Positions 6,441-13,097 of a stretch of DNA of 13,097 bases are shown here, one piece after another. A program made the translations under genes and the position numbers. This stretch comes from CAZPQV01 sp964588705. Its GTDB lineage: Bacteria > Bacteroidota > Bacteroidia > Flavobacteriales > Weeksellaceae. The notes below the pieces were generated by a model. It ran no database searches. It was given only the letters and a program-made list of their open reading frames with translations, and had not been told where the DNA came from. The DNA lies in assembly GCA_964588705.1 (NCBI GenBank), contig CAZPQV010000058.1, positions 1 to 13,097 on the forward strand, given 5' to 3'. Each line of letters begins with the position of its first letter. Within the stretch, counting starts at the first letter, position 1.

Positions 6441-6830
6441 ATGAATTACCACACCAGAAAATGGATTAAACCCGAAGACCTCAACCCCAATCACACCCTT
6501 TTCGGCGGCAGATTATTGCAATGGATTGACGAAGAAGCGGCCCTCTACACCATTGTTCAGTTGGAAACTCCTCGCTGTGTGACTAAATATATGTCAGAGA
6601 TTAATTTCATTAGTTCGGCAAAACAGGGAGATATTATTGAAATCGGTATTGAAGCTACAGATTTCGGGAACACTTCCATCACTTTGCGCTGTAAAGTAAG
6701 AAATATGATGACACGGCAAACCATCATTACCATTGATAAAATCATTTTTGTAGGCGTTGATGAAAACGGAAAACCGACGAAACACGGAAAAACAAAAATC
6801 GAATACGTAAAAGACCGACTTAAAGAGTAG
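6441..6830 (+). CDS. Hotdog-fold acyl-CoA thioesterase
   Basis: The 129-residue product belongs to the YciA/BACH-like acyl-CoA hydrolase group. It has PNHTLFGGRLLQWIDEEAA, where the FGG and the following helix with D30-E31-E32 correspond to the hotdog active-site helix. The strands CVTKYMSEINFISSAKQGDIIEI and TSITLRCKVRN follow, and the C-terminal strand TIDKIIFVGVDENGKPTKHG is typical of the family. It should hydrolyse acyl-CoA to the free acid and CoA in the cytoplasm as a hexameric or similar assembly; chain-length preference is not readable. The start ATG sits 14 nt after a promoter box. An acyl-CoA dehydrogenase is nearby but not in the same unit. Confidence 0.88.
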   Translation: MNYHTRKWIKPEDLNPNHTLFGGRLLQWIDEEAALYTIVQLETPRCVTKYMSEINFISSAKQGDIIEIGIEATDFGNTSITLRCKVRNMMTRQTIITIDKIIFVGVDENGKPTKHGKTKIEYVKDRLKE

Positions 6831-6832
6831 TT

Positions 6833-6872
6833 GGAAGTCCGAAGACGGAAGTCAGCCTTTCGACAAGTTCAG
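6833..6872. repeat. Three near-tandem heptamers and a TTCGACAAGTTCAG string
   Basis: GGAAGTC (6833-6839), CGAAGAC (6840-6846, two changes) and GGAAGTC (6847-6853) follow one another directly, then AGCCTTTCGACAAGTTCAG (6854-6872). Both strings resemble dispersed intergenic repeats I recall from Chryseobacterium-like genomes; that recollection is unchecked. The segment separates the thioesterase stop from the AraC-type gene and probably carries its promoter. Confidence 0.5.
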
Positions 6873-6908
6873 AAACAAGCAACAAGTACCTATAAACTAG
6901 CAACGATT

Positions 6909-7469
6909 ATGAAAATTTTCATCAAAAATATGGTTTGCAGCCGCTGTGAAATGGCAGTATCACAAATTTTTCAGCAAGTGGGAATTGAAACCGTCTCCGT
7001 TCAGTTAGGTCTTGTGGAAACACAAAATGAACTGAACGAAAATGAATTAAGAACATTGGATTCTGAACTGAAAAAAATCGGTTTTGAAATTCTTGAAGAC
7101 CAGTCACATAAGCAAATTGAGCAAACCAAAAAACTGATTATTGAGAAAATTTCAGAATTGGATATTGCTGAAAATTTCATCCTTTCAGAATATTTAAGTG
7201 ATAAAATGCATCGGGATTACAGTTCGATTTCCAAACTGTTTTCGCAAAATCAAGGAATGACTTTGGAACAGTATTTCATCCTTCAAAAAATAGAAAAGGT
7301 AAAAGAACTTCTTTTTTACAACGAATTCACACTTACAGAAATTGCCGGAAAATTAGGCTACAAAAGTGTTCAGCATCTTTCATCACAGTTTAAAAACACC
7401 ACAGGATTCACCCCTTCTGAATTCAAAAAACTGAAAAACAAGAACCGCCTTCCACTCGATTCTTTCTGA
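6909..7469 (+). CDS. AraC-type regulator with N-terminal heavy-metal-associated (HMA) domain
   Basis: The 186-residue product joins two domains. Residues about 1-60 look like an HMA ferredoxin-like fold with the metal-binding motif MVCSRC (M8, C10, C13, an intact MxCxxC) and an ending strand KKIGFEILED. Residues about 85-180 form an AraC/XylS DNA-binding domain with two helix-turn-helix units: DYSSISKLFSQNQGMTLEQY, then FTLTEIAGKLGYKSVQHLSSQ ending in GFTPSEFKK. The open frame extends to a TTG at 6831, but those 26 residues come from the repeat segment, so the ATG at 6909 is preferred. It directly precedes the copper ATPase in the same direction (78 nt gap). Copper-responsive control of that gene is inferred from the domain pair and the neighbour. 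Confidence 0.85.
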   Translation: MKIFIKNMVCSRCEMAVSQIFQQVGIETVSVQLGLVETQNELNENELRTLDSELKKIGFEILEDQSHKQIEQTKKLIIEKISELDIAENFILSEYLSDKMHRDYSSISKLFSQNQGMTLEQYFILQKIEKVKELLFYNEFTLTEIAGKLGYKSVQHLSSQFKNTTGFTPSEFKKLKNKNRLPLDSF

Positions 7470-7488
7470 ATTTTATAAGTCTTTTCCT

Positions 7489-7547
7489 TATATTTATAAC
7501 GGTTTCAATTTTCATTTTATGAAATTTGTTCTGTTAAATCTACCATT
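7489..7547 (+). promoter_or_regulatory. Candidate promoter/operator of the copper ATPase gene
   Basis: TATATTTA at 7489-7496 is one base off TAnnTTTG, leaving a 51-nt leader, unlike the short leaders of the other genes here. Within the leader lie a direct repeat (TTTCAAT at 7504-7510, TTTCATT at 7510-7516, overlapping by one base) and a small palindrome TTTCAT-TTT-ATGAAA (7510-7524). Either could be a regulator site; this is tentative. Confidence 0.35.
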
Positions 7548-10218
7548 ATGGAAAAACAATATAAAGTTATTGGAATGACTTGCAGCGGATGTCAGAAAAA
7601 GATATCCGAAACGCTAAACGCAATCGAAGGAATTTCTGCAAATGTAAACCTCGAAGAATCATCAGTAAACATAAAATCTGAAAAAGACATTTCATTAACT
7701 GAACTCAATAATGCACTGCAGTCTGCCGGGAATTATTCTTTGGCTGAAATGAATTCAGAACAGACGAAAATCATACCACCAAAAGACCGTGTTTCTCCAA
7801 GTTCTGTCTATTACTGCCCAATGGAATGCGAAGGCGATAAAGTTTATTTTCAGCAGGGAAAACGCTGTCCGGTTTGTAACATGTATCTCGTTCCGATTGA
7901 GGAAAAAGCTGGCTTTAAAAGCAATGTAAAGACATTTGAAAACGAAATCTCAAATCCTGAAGAAAAAATAGGAAAGTTCTATTGCCCGATGTTCTGCGAA
8001 GGCGATAAAGTTTATGATTCTGATACAGGCTGCCCGGTTTGTCACATGCAGTTGGAAGAAATCACGCCTGAACTGATTGAAAAAAGCAGCAAGCACGAAA
8101 CCCTTNNNNNNNNNNTTCTGCGAGGGCGACAAACTGTACGATTCCAACGTCAGCTGTCCCGTTTGCGGAATGGATCTGGTTCAAATTAAAGGAAAGGCAG
8201 GTGAAGTTGCAGAAGACAATACCGTAAAAATTCTGACCAAAAAATTCTGGATTGCTTTGGCATTTACCATTCCTGTTTTCATCCTTTCAATGGGCGGCAT
8301 GTGGATCAACTGGCCATTTTCACATCAGGTTCAAGGTTGGCTCGAATTGCTGCTGACATTACCGGTTCTGTTCTATTCGGGTTGGTTTCTGATGGTTCGC
8401 GGTTACAATTCGTTCAGACGTTGGAACCTCAATATGTTTTCGCTGATTGCGTTGGGTGTTGCGGCGGCTTTTCTGTTCAGCATTGCTTCACTCCTGTTTC
8501 CGGGAATTCTTCCACACGAAATGAAACACGATGGCAAAACTCCACTCTATTTTGAAGCTGTTACCGTTATTCTCACGCTCGTGATTATGGGACAATGGAT
8601 GGAAGCAAAAGCACATCAACGAACCGGAAAAGCCATCGAAGAACTGATGAATCTTTCACCGGACGAAGCCAATTTAATCATTAATGGAGAGGAGAAAAAA
8701 GTTGCACTTTCCGAAGTCAAAATCGGTGATATTTTAAGGGTAAAACCGGGAGAAAAAATTCCTGTAGATGGTAAAATCACCGAGGGAAATTCGAGTATTG
8801 ATGAAAGTATGATTACAGGAGAACCAATTCCTGTGGAGAAAACCTTAAGCGATAATGTGACTTCCGGAACAATAAACGGAAACGGAACTTTTCTGATGAC
8901 TGCAGAGAAAGTCGGTGACGAAACCCTGCTTTCCAAAATCATTGAAATGGTGAACTCAGCCAGCCGAAGTCGCGCTCCGATTCAGAATTTGGCAGATAAA
9001 GTGTCAAAAATATTTGTACCGGTTGTTATCGCAATTTCCATTATTACCTATATTCTTTGGTATGTTTTCGGCGGTGAAAACGGCGTTACACTCGCTTTGG
9101 TGAATGCTGTTGCAGTGCTTATTGTGGCTTGTCCGTGCGCACTTGGTTTGGCCACACCGATGAGTTTGATGGTTGGAATCGGAAAAGGTGCCAAAAACGG
9201 AATTTTGATTAAAAATGCCGAAGCACTCGAACAGATGAACAAAGTGAACGTTTTAATTACCGATAAAACCGGAACGCTTACCGAAGGAAAACCAAGTCTG
9301 GAAGAAATCATAACCGTTGAAAATGAGGATCAAAATGAAGTCCTGTCACTTGCAGCAGCACTGAATCAAAGTTCGGAACACCCATTGTCTAAAGCGGTTT
9401 TGGATGCTTTCCATTCTGCTGCCCAAACGGACAACCAATTAAAAAAAGTGGATGATTTTGAGAATATTTCAGGAAAAGGTATTAAAGGAAAAATCAACAA
9501 TGAAGTGGTTTATCTTGGAAATGAAGCACTATTAAACCAGTTTGGTATCCATATTCCCGAGGATTTAAGACAGAAAGTAACCGAAAGTCAGAATAATGCG
9601 AAAACTGTTTCTTATCTGGCAAAAGGAAATAATGTTTTAGGGTTCCTTTCCTATTCCGACAAAATAAAAACCACATCCAAAAAAGCAGTTGAATTTCTGC
9701 AAAAAGAAGGTATTGAAGTGATGATGATGACCGGCGATAACGAACATACTGCAAAAGCCGTTGCTGCGGAACTTGGTATAAAAAACTTCAAAGCGAATTG
9801 CCTGCCGAAGGATAAAATGGAAGAAGTGAAACGACTTCAAAATGAAGGAAAAATTGTCGCGATGACGGGCGACGGAATCAATGATGCACCTGCTTTAGCA
9901 CAGTCCAACGTAGGAATTGCGATGGGAACCGGAAGCGATGTTGCGATTGAAAGCGCAGAAATTACGTTACTGAAAGGCGATATTCTCGGCGTTGCAAAAT
10001 CAAAAATACTGAGTGGAAAACTTCTGAAAAACATTAAACAAAACCTGTTTTTTGCCTTTATCTATAACACTTTAGGAATCCCGGTTGCAGCAGGACTGCT
10101 CTACCCGATTTTCGGAATTCTGCTGAGTCCGATGATTGCTGCAGCAGCGATGAGTTTCTCATCTGTTTCGGTAATTGCCAATTCATTACGATTGAATAAT
10201 GCGAACCTGAAACTCTGA
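7548..10218 (+). CDS. copA: Copper-translocating P1B-type ATPase, interrupted by an assembly gap
   Basis: This is one gene split by ten Ns (8106-8115). The N-terminal part (186 residues) has an HMA domain with GMTCSGC (residues 9-15), then Cys-rich heavy-metal-binding modules starting YYCPMECEGDK (residue 88) and FYCPMFCEGDK (residue 144). A third module resumes at 8116 (FCEGDKLYDSN...CPVCGMDL). The 700-residue remainder holds the pump: membrane helices from about 8240, the TGE actuator loop near 8814, CPC in a helix (9130-9138), the phosphorylation motif DKTGT (Asp at 9262-9264), SEHP near 9373, the GDGINDAP hinge near 9868, and C-terminal helices with YN and MSFSS. Those last motifs mark Cu(I)-specific P1B-1 exporters. 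ATP hydrolysis drives Cu(I) out of the cytoplasm. The halves differ by one frame across ten Ns, so the true gap should be a multiple of three. A terminator follows at 10251. Confidence 0.93.
8106..8115. other. Assembly gap (10 N)
   Basis: A run of exactly ten undetermined bases lies in the third heavy-metal-binding module of the copper ATPase gene. Reading frames on the two sides differ by one base across it, so ten is a placeholder rather than a measured length. The repeats on both sides are similar, which may have caused the break. Confidence 0.95.
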
Positions 10219-10250
10219 TTTCTTCAAAAAGACAATTTTTAATAACTTTA

Positions 10251-10287
10251 TGCTTCAGTCTTCGGATTGAAGCATATTTATTTTTTT
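10251..10287 (+). terminator. Rho-independent terminator after the copper ATPase
   Basis: A 10-bp stem with one G-T pair (10251-10260 with 10265-10274) closes a stable TTCG tetraloop and is followed by a T-rich tail to 10287. It lies 32 nt after the stop codon and just before the amidase start. Confidence 0.85.
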
Positions 10288-10292
10288 AAGCA

Positions 10293-11852
10293 ATGAAAAA
10301 AGTTCTTACCTCCGCAATCCTCTTTACTTTTATGGCTATGAATGCACAAAACTCAAACCTGAATGATTTTGAATATCTTGAATATGATATTGCCAAAATT
10401 CAGAATCTGTATTGTACGAAACAGGCATCCGTAAAAGAAGTAATAAAAGCTTATTTAAAAAGAATTGATGAAATCGACCAAAACGGAATTAAACTGAACT
10501 CAGTAATTACCGTAAATCCAGATGCGATGAAAATTGCAGATTCCCTCGACCAAATTCCTTTGAAAAAAAGAAAAGGTGCTCTGTTTGGCATTCCGGTTTT
10601 ACTGAAAGACAATATTGATACGCACGATAAAATGCCGACGACCGCAGGGTCCTTAGCGTTGAAAAATTCTTTTCCGAAACAGGACAGCGAAATTGCGAAA
10701 AAACTTCGTGAGGCAGGTGCAGTTATCATCGGAAAAAACAACCTTTCGGAATGGGCAAATTTCCGCGGAAAGAACTCTACAAGCGGCTGGAGCGGTTATG
10801 GTGGAGTTACGAAAAACCCTTATGATTTAACGCGAAATACCTGTGGTTCGAGCGCAGGTTCCGGAGCTTCAATTTCTGCCAATCTTGGAGTAATTTCAAT
10901 CGGAACCGAAACCAATGGCTCCATTGTTTGTCCGTCTTCATTAAATGGAATTGTTGGTCTGAAACCCACCGTCGGACTGCTTTCAAGGAGTGGAATAATT
11001 CCAATTTCATCTTCTCAGGATACGCCGGGGCCAATGGCAAGGACCGTTCGCGATGTCGCGGTTTCTCTCGGTGCACTGACATCCATTGATAAAAGAGATG
11101 CCATCACTTCAGAAAATAAAAATTTTGCTAAAACCGATTATCTGCCCTATCTTACCATCAATGGTTTAAAGGGAAAACGATTTGGATACTCAAAAAATCC
11201 AACCAATGGAAGTCATCCAAAAGTAGATGAACTTTTTAATAAAACTTTAGAATTTCTGAAATCTGAAGGAGCTGAACTAATAGAAATTGAAAATGTAATA
11301 TCGCGCGAAACCGACGGAGCATCATTTGAACTGATGGTGATGGAATACAAAGACGGGTTGAACGATTATTTTAAATCGCTGGGCGAAGATGCACCTATAA
11401 AATCTCTTGAAGAGCTCATTGAATTCAATAAAAACAGTCCAGAGGAATTGCAGTACTTTGGACAAGAATACTTGATTATGGCTCAGGAAACCGATGGTAT
11501 AAAAGATAAAAAATATGCTGAAGCGCGGAATAAAGCCTATTCCGGAAGCCGTGAAAATGGTATTGATGCCGTGATGAAAAAACATCAGCTTGATGCCATC
11601 ATTGCGCCAACGGCGAGTCCAGCATGGAAAACCGATCTCATCAACGGAGACAATTATCTGTTCGGAACCTCTTCTCCTGCTGCTATTTCAGGGTATCCAA
11701 ATATTTCTTTGCCGATGGGAAATATCGAAGGTCTTCCGGTAGGAATTTCAATTTATGCAGAAAAATGGTCTGAAGGAAAACTGTTGGAAATCGCTTATAC
11801 GTTTGAACAGAAAAATCCACAAAGAATTATTCCACAATTTAAAAATCAATAA
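10293..11852 (+). CDS. Exported amidase (amidase signature family)
   Basis: This 519-residue enzyme starts with a signal peptide, MKKVLTSAILFTFMAMNAQ, ending in Ala-Gln, so it should leave the cytoplasm. The amidase-signature Ser-cisSer-Lys triad is visible: K105 in VLLKDNID, cis-Ser S186 in CGSSAGSG, and nucleophile S210 in GTETNGSIVCPSS. The 24-residue spacing between the two serines matches the family. GIVGLKPTVGLLSRSGIIP, DTPGPMARTVRD and the late ISLPMG strand complete the fold. The family hydrolyses linear amides; peptide amidases and aryl amidases are the nearest guess, and the substrate is undefined. Length fits secreted members. Its stop overlaps the sirtuin start by one base (TAATG), suggesting translational coupling, although one product is exported and the other cytosolic. 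Confidence 0.92.
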   Translation: MKKVLTSAILFTFMAMNAQNSNLNDFEYLEYDIAKIQNLYCTKQASVKEVIKAYLKRIDEIDQNGIKLNSVITVNPDAMKIADSLDQIPLKKRKGALFGIPVLLKDNIDTHDKMPTTAGSLALKNSFPKQDSEIAKKLREAGAVIIGKNNLSEWANFRGKNSTSGWSGYGGVTKNPYDLTRNTCGSSAGSGASISANLGVISIGTETNGSIVCPSSLNGIVGLKPTVGLLSRSGIIPISSSQDTPGPMARTVRDVAVSLGALTSIDKRDAITSENKNFAKTDYLPYLTINGLKGKRFGYSKNPTNGSHPKVDELFNKTLEFLKSEGAELIEIENVISRETDGASFELMVMEYKDGLNDYFKSLGEDAPIKSLEELIEFNKNSPEELQYFGQEYLIMAQETDGIKDKKYAEARNKAYSGSRENGIDAVMKKHQLDAIIAPTASPAWKTDLINGDNYLFGTSSPAAISGYPNISLPMGNIEGLPVGISIYAEKWSEGKLLEIAYTFEQKNPQRIIPQFKNQ

Positions 11853-12544
11853 TGAAGAAGAAACTTGTCGTACTATCAGGAGCAGGAATCTCTGCCGAAA
11901 GCGGAATTAAAACATTCAGAGACAGCAACGGTCTTTGGGAGAACCACCGTGTAGAAGACGTAGCATCGCCGGAAGGTTTTGCAAAAAATCCAAAGATGGT
12001 GCTCGATTTCTATAATTTAAGACGTCGCCAACTGAAGGAAGTACATCCCAACGATGCGCATAAAATCTTGGCTGAATTACAGGAAGATTTTGATGTTCAT
12101 ATCATCACTCAAAATGTGGATGATTTACATGAAAGAGCCGGCTCTGAAAAAGTACTTCATCTCCATGGCGAACTGCTGAAAGCAAGACCTGTAAACTCCG
12201 ACAGCAAAGTAATTCCCTGGGAACAAGATCTCAATTTGGGAGACCTTAATTTTGAGGGTATTCAGTTGCGACCGCATATTGTTTGGTTTGGCGAAATGGT
12301 TCCGGAAATGGACAACGCTACCAAAATTGCTGAAGAAGCTGATATTTTCTTAGTAATTGGAACTTCAATGCAGGTCTATCCTGCCGCCGGACTCGTTCAT
12401 TACGTTCCCGACCATTGCGAAGTGTTCATAATCGATCCGAATATGCCTGCAGATTTCACCCGTTCAGAAAACTGTTTTCAGTGTTCTGCAACTGAAGGAA
12501 TGAGGAAGCTGAAAGACATTCTGATTGAGAATTACAAATCATAA
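11852..12544 (+). CDS. cobB: Class III Sir2-family NAD-dependent protein deacylase lacking the zinc cysteines
   Basis: This 230-residue protein has the Sir2 signatures in order: GAGISAESGIKTFRD (residues 10-24), TQNVDDLHERAGS (86-98), the catalytic His H105 in VLHLHGEL, LRPHIVWFGE (139-148) and IGTSMQVYPAAGL. Y54 and R57 in FYNLRRR match the Tyr-x-x-Arg of class III enzymes (CobB, SIRT5) that favours succinyl-, malonyl- or glutaryl-lysine. The stretch where family members carry four zinc-binding cysteines (about 109-138) has none; the only cysteines are C189, C208 and C211 near the C-terminus. It should remove acyl groups from lysines using NAD+ in the cytoplasm. It starts one base inside the amidase stop. 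The cobB symbol is by class, not proven orthology. Confidence 0.9.
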   Translation: MKKKLVVLSGAGISAESGIKTFRDSNGLWENHRVEDVASPEGFAKNPKMVLDFYNLRRRQLKEVHPNDAHKILAELQEDFDVHIITQNVDDLHERAGSEKVLHLHGELLKARPVNSDSKVIPWEQDLNLGDLNFEGIQLRPHIVWFGEMVPEMDNATKIAEEADIFLVIGTSMQVYPAAGLVHYVPDHCEVFIIDPNMPADFTRSENCFQCSATEGMRKLKDILIENYKS

Positions 12545-12582
12545 ACTCTGTTAAAAATTCGTTTTTTGGCTCTGAACATCCT

Positions 12583-12590
12583 TATATTTC
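12583..12590 (+). promoter_or_regulatory. Candidate promoter box for the dodecin gene
   Basis: TATATTTC is one base off TAnnTTTG and lies 25 nt before the ATG at 12616. A TTCG at 12558-12561, 21 nt upstream, could be a degenerate -33 element. The 71-nt spacer from the sirtuin gene makes separate transcription plausible. Confidence 0.4.
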
Positions 12591-12615
12591 AGTCTAACCA
12601 AATACAAATTTTATT

Positions 12616-12822
12616 ATGATTGTAAAAGTAATTGAAGTAATTGCTTCATCCGACAAAAGTTTTGACGACGCTGTAAGAAATGCCGTTGCAGAGGCCTCTA
12701 AAACCATTAAAAACATCGACAGCGTTTATGTAAAAGACATGAAATGCCACGTAAAAGACGGACAGATTGTTTCCTGGGGTTGCATTTGTAAAGTATCGTT
12801 TAGAGTAGATTCAGGAATGTAA
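12616..12822 (+). CDS. Dodecin-family protein, atypical
   Basis: The 68-residue product fits dodecin in length and pattern: KVIEVIASSDKSFDDAVRNA (strand then helix), AVAEASKTIKNI, VYVKDMKCHVKDGQIVSW, and the final strand KVSFRVD. Dodecins form hollow dodecamers that bind flavins or related ligands in the cytoplasm. By alignment from memory, the flavin-stacking Trp is Ser (S36) and the Gln contacting the isoalloxazine ring is Gly (G55). Three cysteines (C44, C56, C58) occupy positions near the usual ligand site. The ligand may therefore differ from flavin. It starts at ATG 12616 and ends before a hairpin terminator. Confidence 0.85.
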   Translation: MIVKVIEVIASSDKSFDDAVRNAVAEASKTIKNIDSVYVKDMKCHVKDGQIVSWGCICKVSFRVDSGM

Positions 12823-12848
12823 CTTTTGATTAAGTAAAAGTAAATTAC

Positions 12849-12874
12849 AGAGCAGTTTTTTCTGCTCTTTTTTT
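12849..12874. terminator. Bidirectional terminator between dodecin and permease genes
   Basis: A 7-bp perfect stem, AGAGCAG (12849-12855) with CTGCTCT (12862-12868), encloses a six-T loop and is followed by a T-tract to 12874. It ends the dodecin transcript. The minus-strand permease stop (12873-12875) touches it, so it may serve both. Confidence 0.75.
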
Positions 12875-13097
12875 ATGAAAACTTTCTGATAAAGAATCTC
12901 AAAATAAAACCAAAAGCAAGAATCGAAATTCCCGAAATCATCACATTTATGGGAAGAGAAATCGCCATCACAAGACAACCAATTAATCCTAAAACTGAAA
13001 TTAATTTTCCGAATAACTGCTCCGATTTCGGTTGCTGCAAAGCCGCGAGATTCGTGATGCTGTAATAAAGCAGAATGGTGAATGAGGCCGAACGTAC
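12873..13097 (-). CDS. APC-family amino-acid permease, C-terminal fragment (5' end outside window)
   Basis: Translating the minus strand from the window edge gives 74 residues and then TAA. The start RSASFTILLYYSITNLAALQQP matches the membrane helix and following loop near the C-terminus of amino-acid permeases of the APC superfamily, where a YYxITNLAAL motif is common. It is followed by two more hydrophobic helices (LISVLGLIGCLVMAISL and VMISGISILAFGFIL) and a basic C-terminal tail (RFFIRKFS). It should import or exchange amino acids or amines across the inner membrane. The fragment is too short to state the substrate. Confidence 0.7.
   Translation of the reverse strand, partial: VRSASFTILLYYSITNLAALQQPKSEQLFGKLISVLGLIGCLVMAISLPINVMISGISILAFGFILRFFIRKFS

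Noticed and set aside
6831..6908. TTG-started extension of the AraC-type gene by 26 residues
   Set aside because: The added residues come from repeat-like DNA, show no family similarity, and the ATG at 6909 begins exactly at the HMA domain.
8077..8105. Separate ATPase gene starting at the ATG at 8077
   Set aside because: That ATG is in another frame of the upstream coding sequence and links to the downstream frame only through the Ns. It is an artefact of the gap length.
12553..12566. Hairpin AAAAA-TTCG-TTTTT as a terminator after the sirtuin
   Set aside because: The stem is only five A-T pairs and is expected by chance in this AT-rich spacer.

Overview
The window looks like chromosomal DNA of a flavobacterium (Bacteroidota), most likely in the Chryseobacterium/Kaistella group (Weeksellaceae). 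The pointers are low-GC codon use, promoter boxes matching the Bacteroidota -7 consensus TAnnTTTG just ahead of several start codons, no clear Shine-Dalgarno sequences, and protein families common in this class: a secreted endonuclease I with FnIII and lamin-tail domains, DUF4230, an HMA-AraC regulator, and a copper ATPase with cysteine-rich N-terminal modules. The phylum is well supported. The genus is an inference. I see no rRNA, tRNA, CRISPR array, transposase or phage gene.

Layout, left to right. (1) 1-1364, minus: 5' part of a secreted endonuclease I, cut by the window edge. (2) 1498-2637, plus: acyl-CoA dehydrogenase, with its own promoter and terminator. (3) 2711-4584, plus: a compact four-gene unit (NTP pyrophosphohydrolase, thioredoxin-like lipoprotein, membrane-anchored DUF4230 protein, small charged protein) bounded by a promoter and a hairpin terminator. 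(4) 4820-5686, minus: aldo/keto reductase, divergent from a small DUF6157-like gene (5714-6127). (5) 6128-6440: a gene-free stretch filled by a roughly 230-bp element with 17-bp perfect terminal inverted repeats and a second inverted repeat inside. (6) 6441-6830: hotdog acyl-CoA thioesterase. (7) 6909-10218: copper module, an HMA-AraC regulator followed by a Cu(I) P1B-ATPase with one HMA and three Cys-rich heavy-metal-binding modules. A 10-N assembly gap (8106-8115) breaks the third module and puts the two halves in different frames. (8) 10293-12544: exported amidase, translationally coupled to a class III sirtuin that lacks the zinc cysteines. (9) 12616-12822: an atypical cysteine-containing dodecin. 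(10) 12873-13097, minus: C-terminal end of an APC-type amino-acid permease.

Functionally, the clearest system is the copper module: the regulator carries a metal-binding domain (MxCxxC) on an AraC-type DNA-binding domain and sits directly upstream of the exporter, so it may sense the metal and control the pump. The other genes are mostly housekeeping or accessory metabolism (acyl-CoA oxidation and thioester hydrolysis, nucleotide clean-up, deacylation, flavin or other ligand storage). I found no defence or mobile system. The most unusual items are the HMA-AraC fusion, the zinc-less sirtuin, the dodecin without the usual flavin-contact residues, and the inverted-repeat element.
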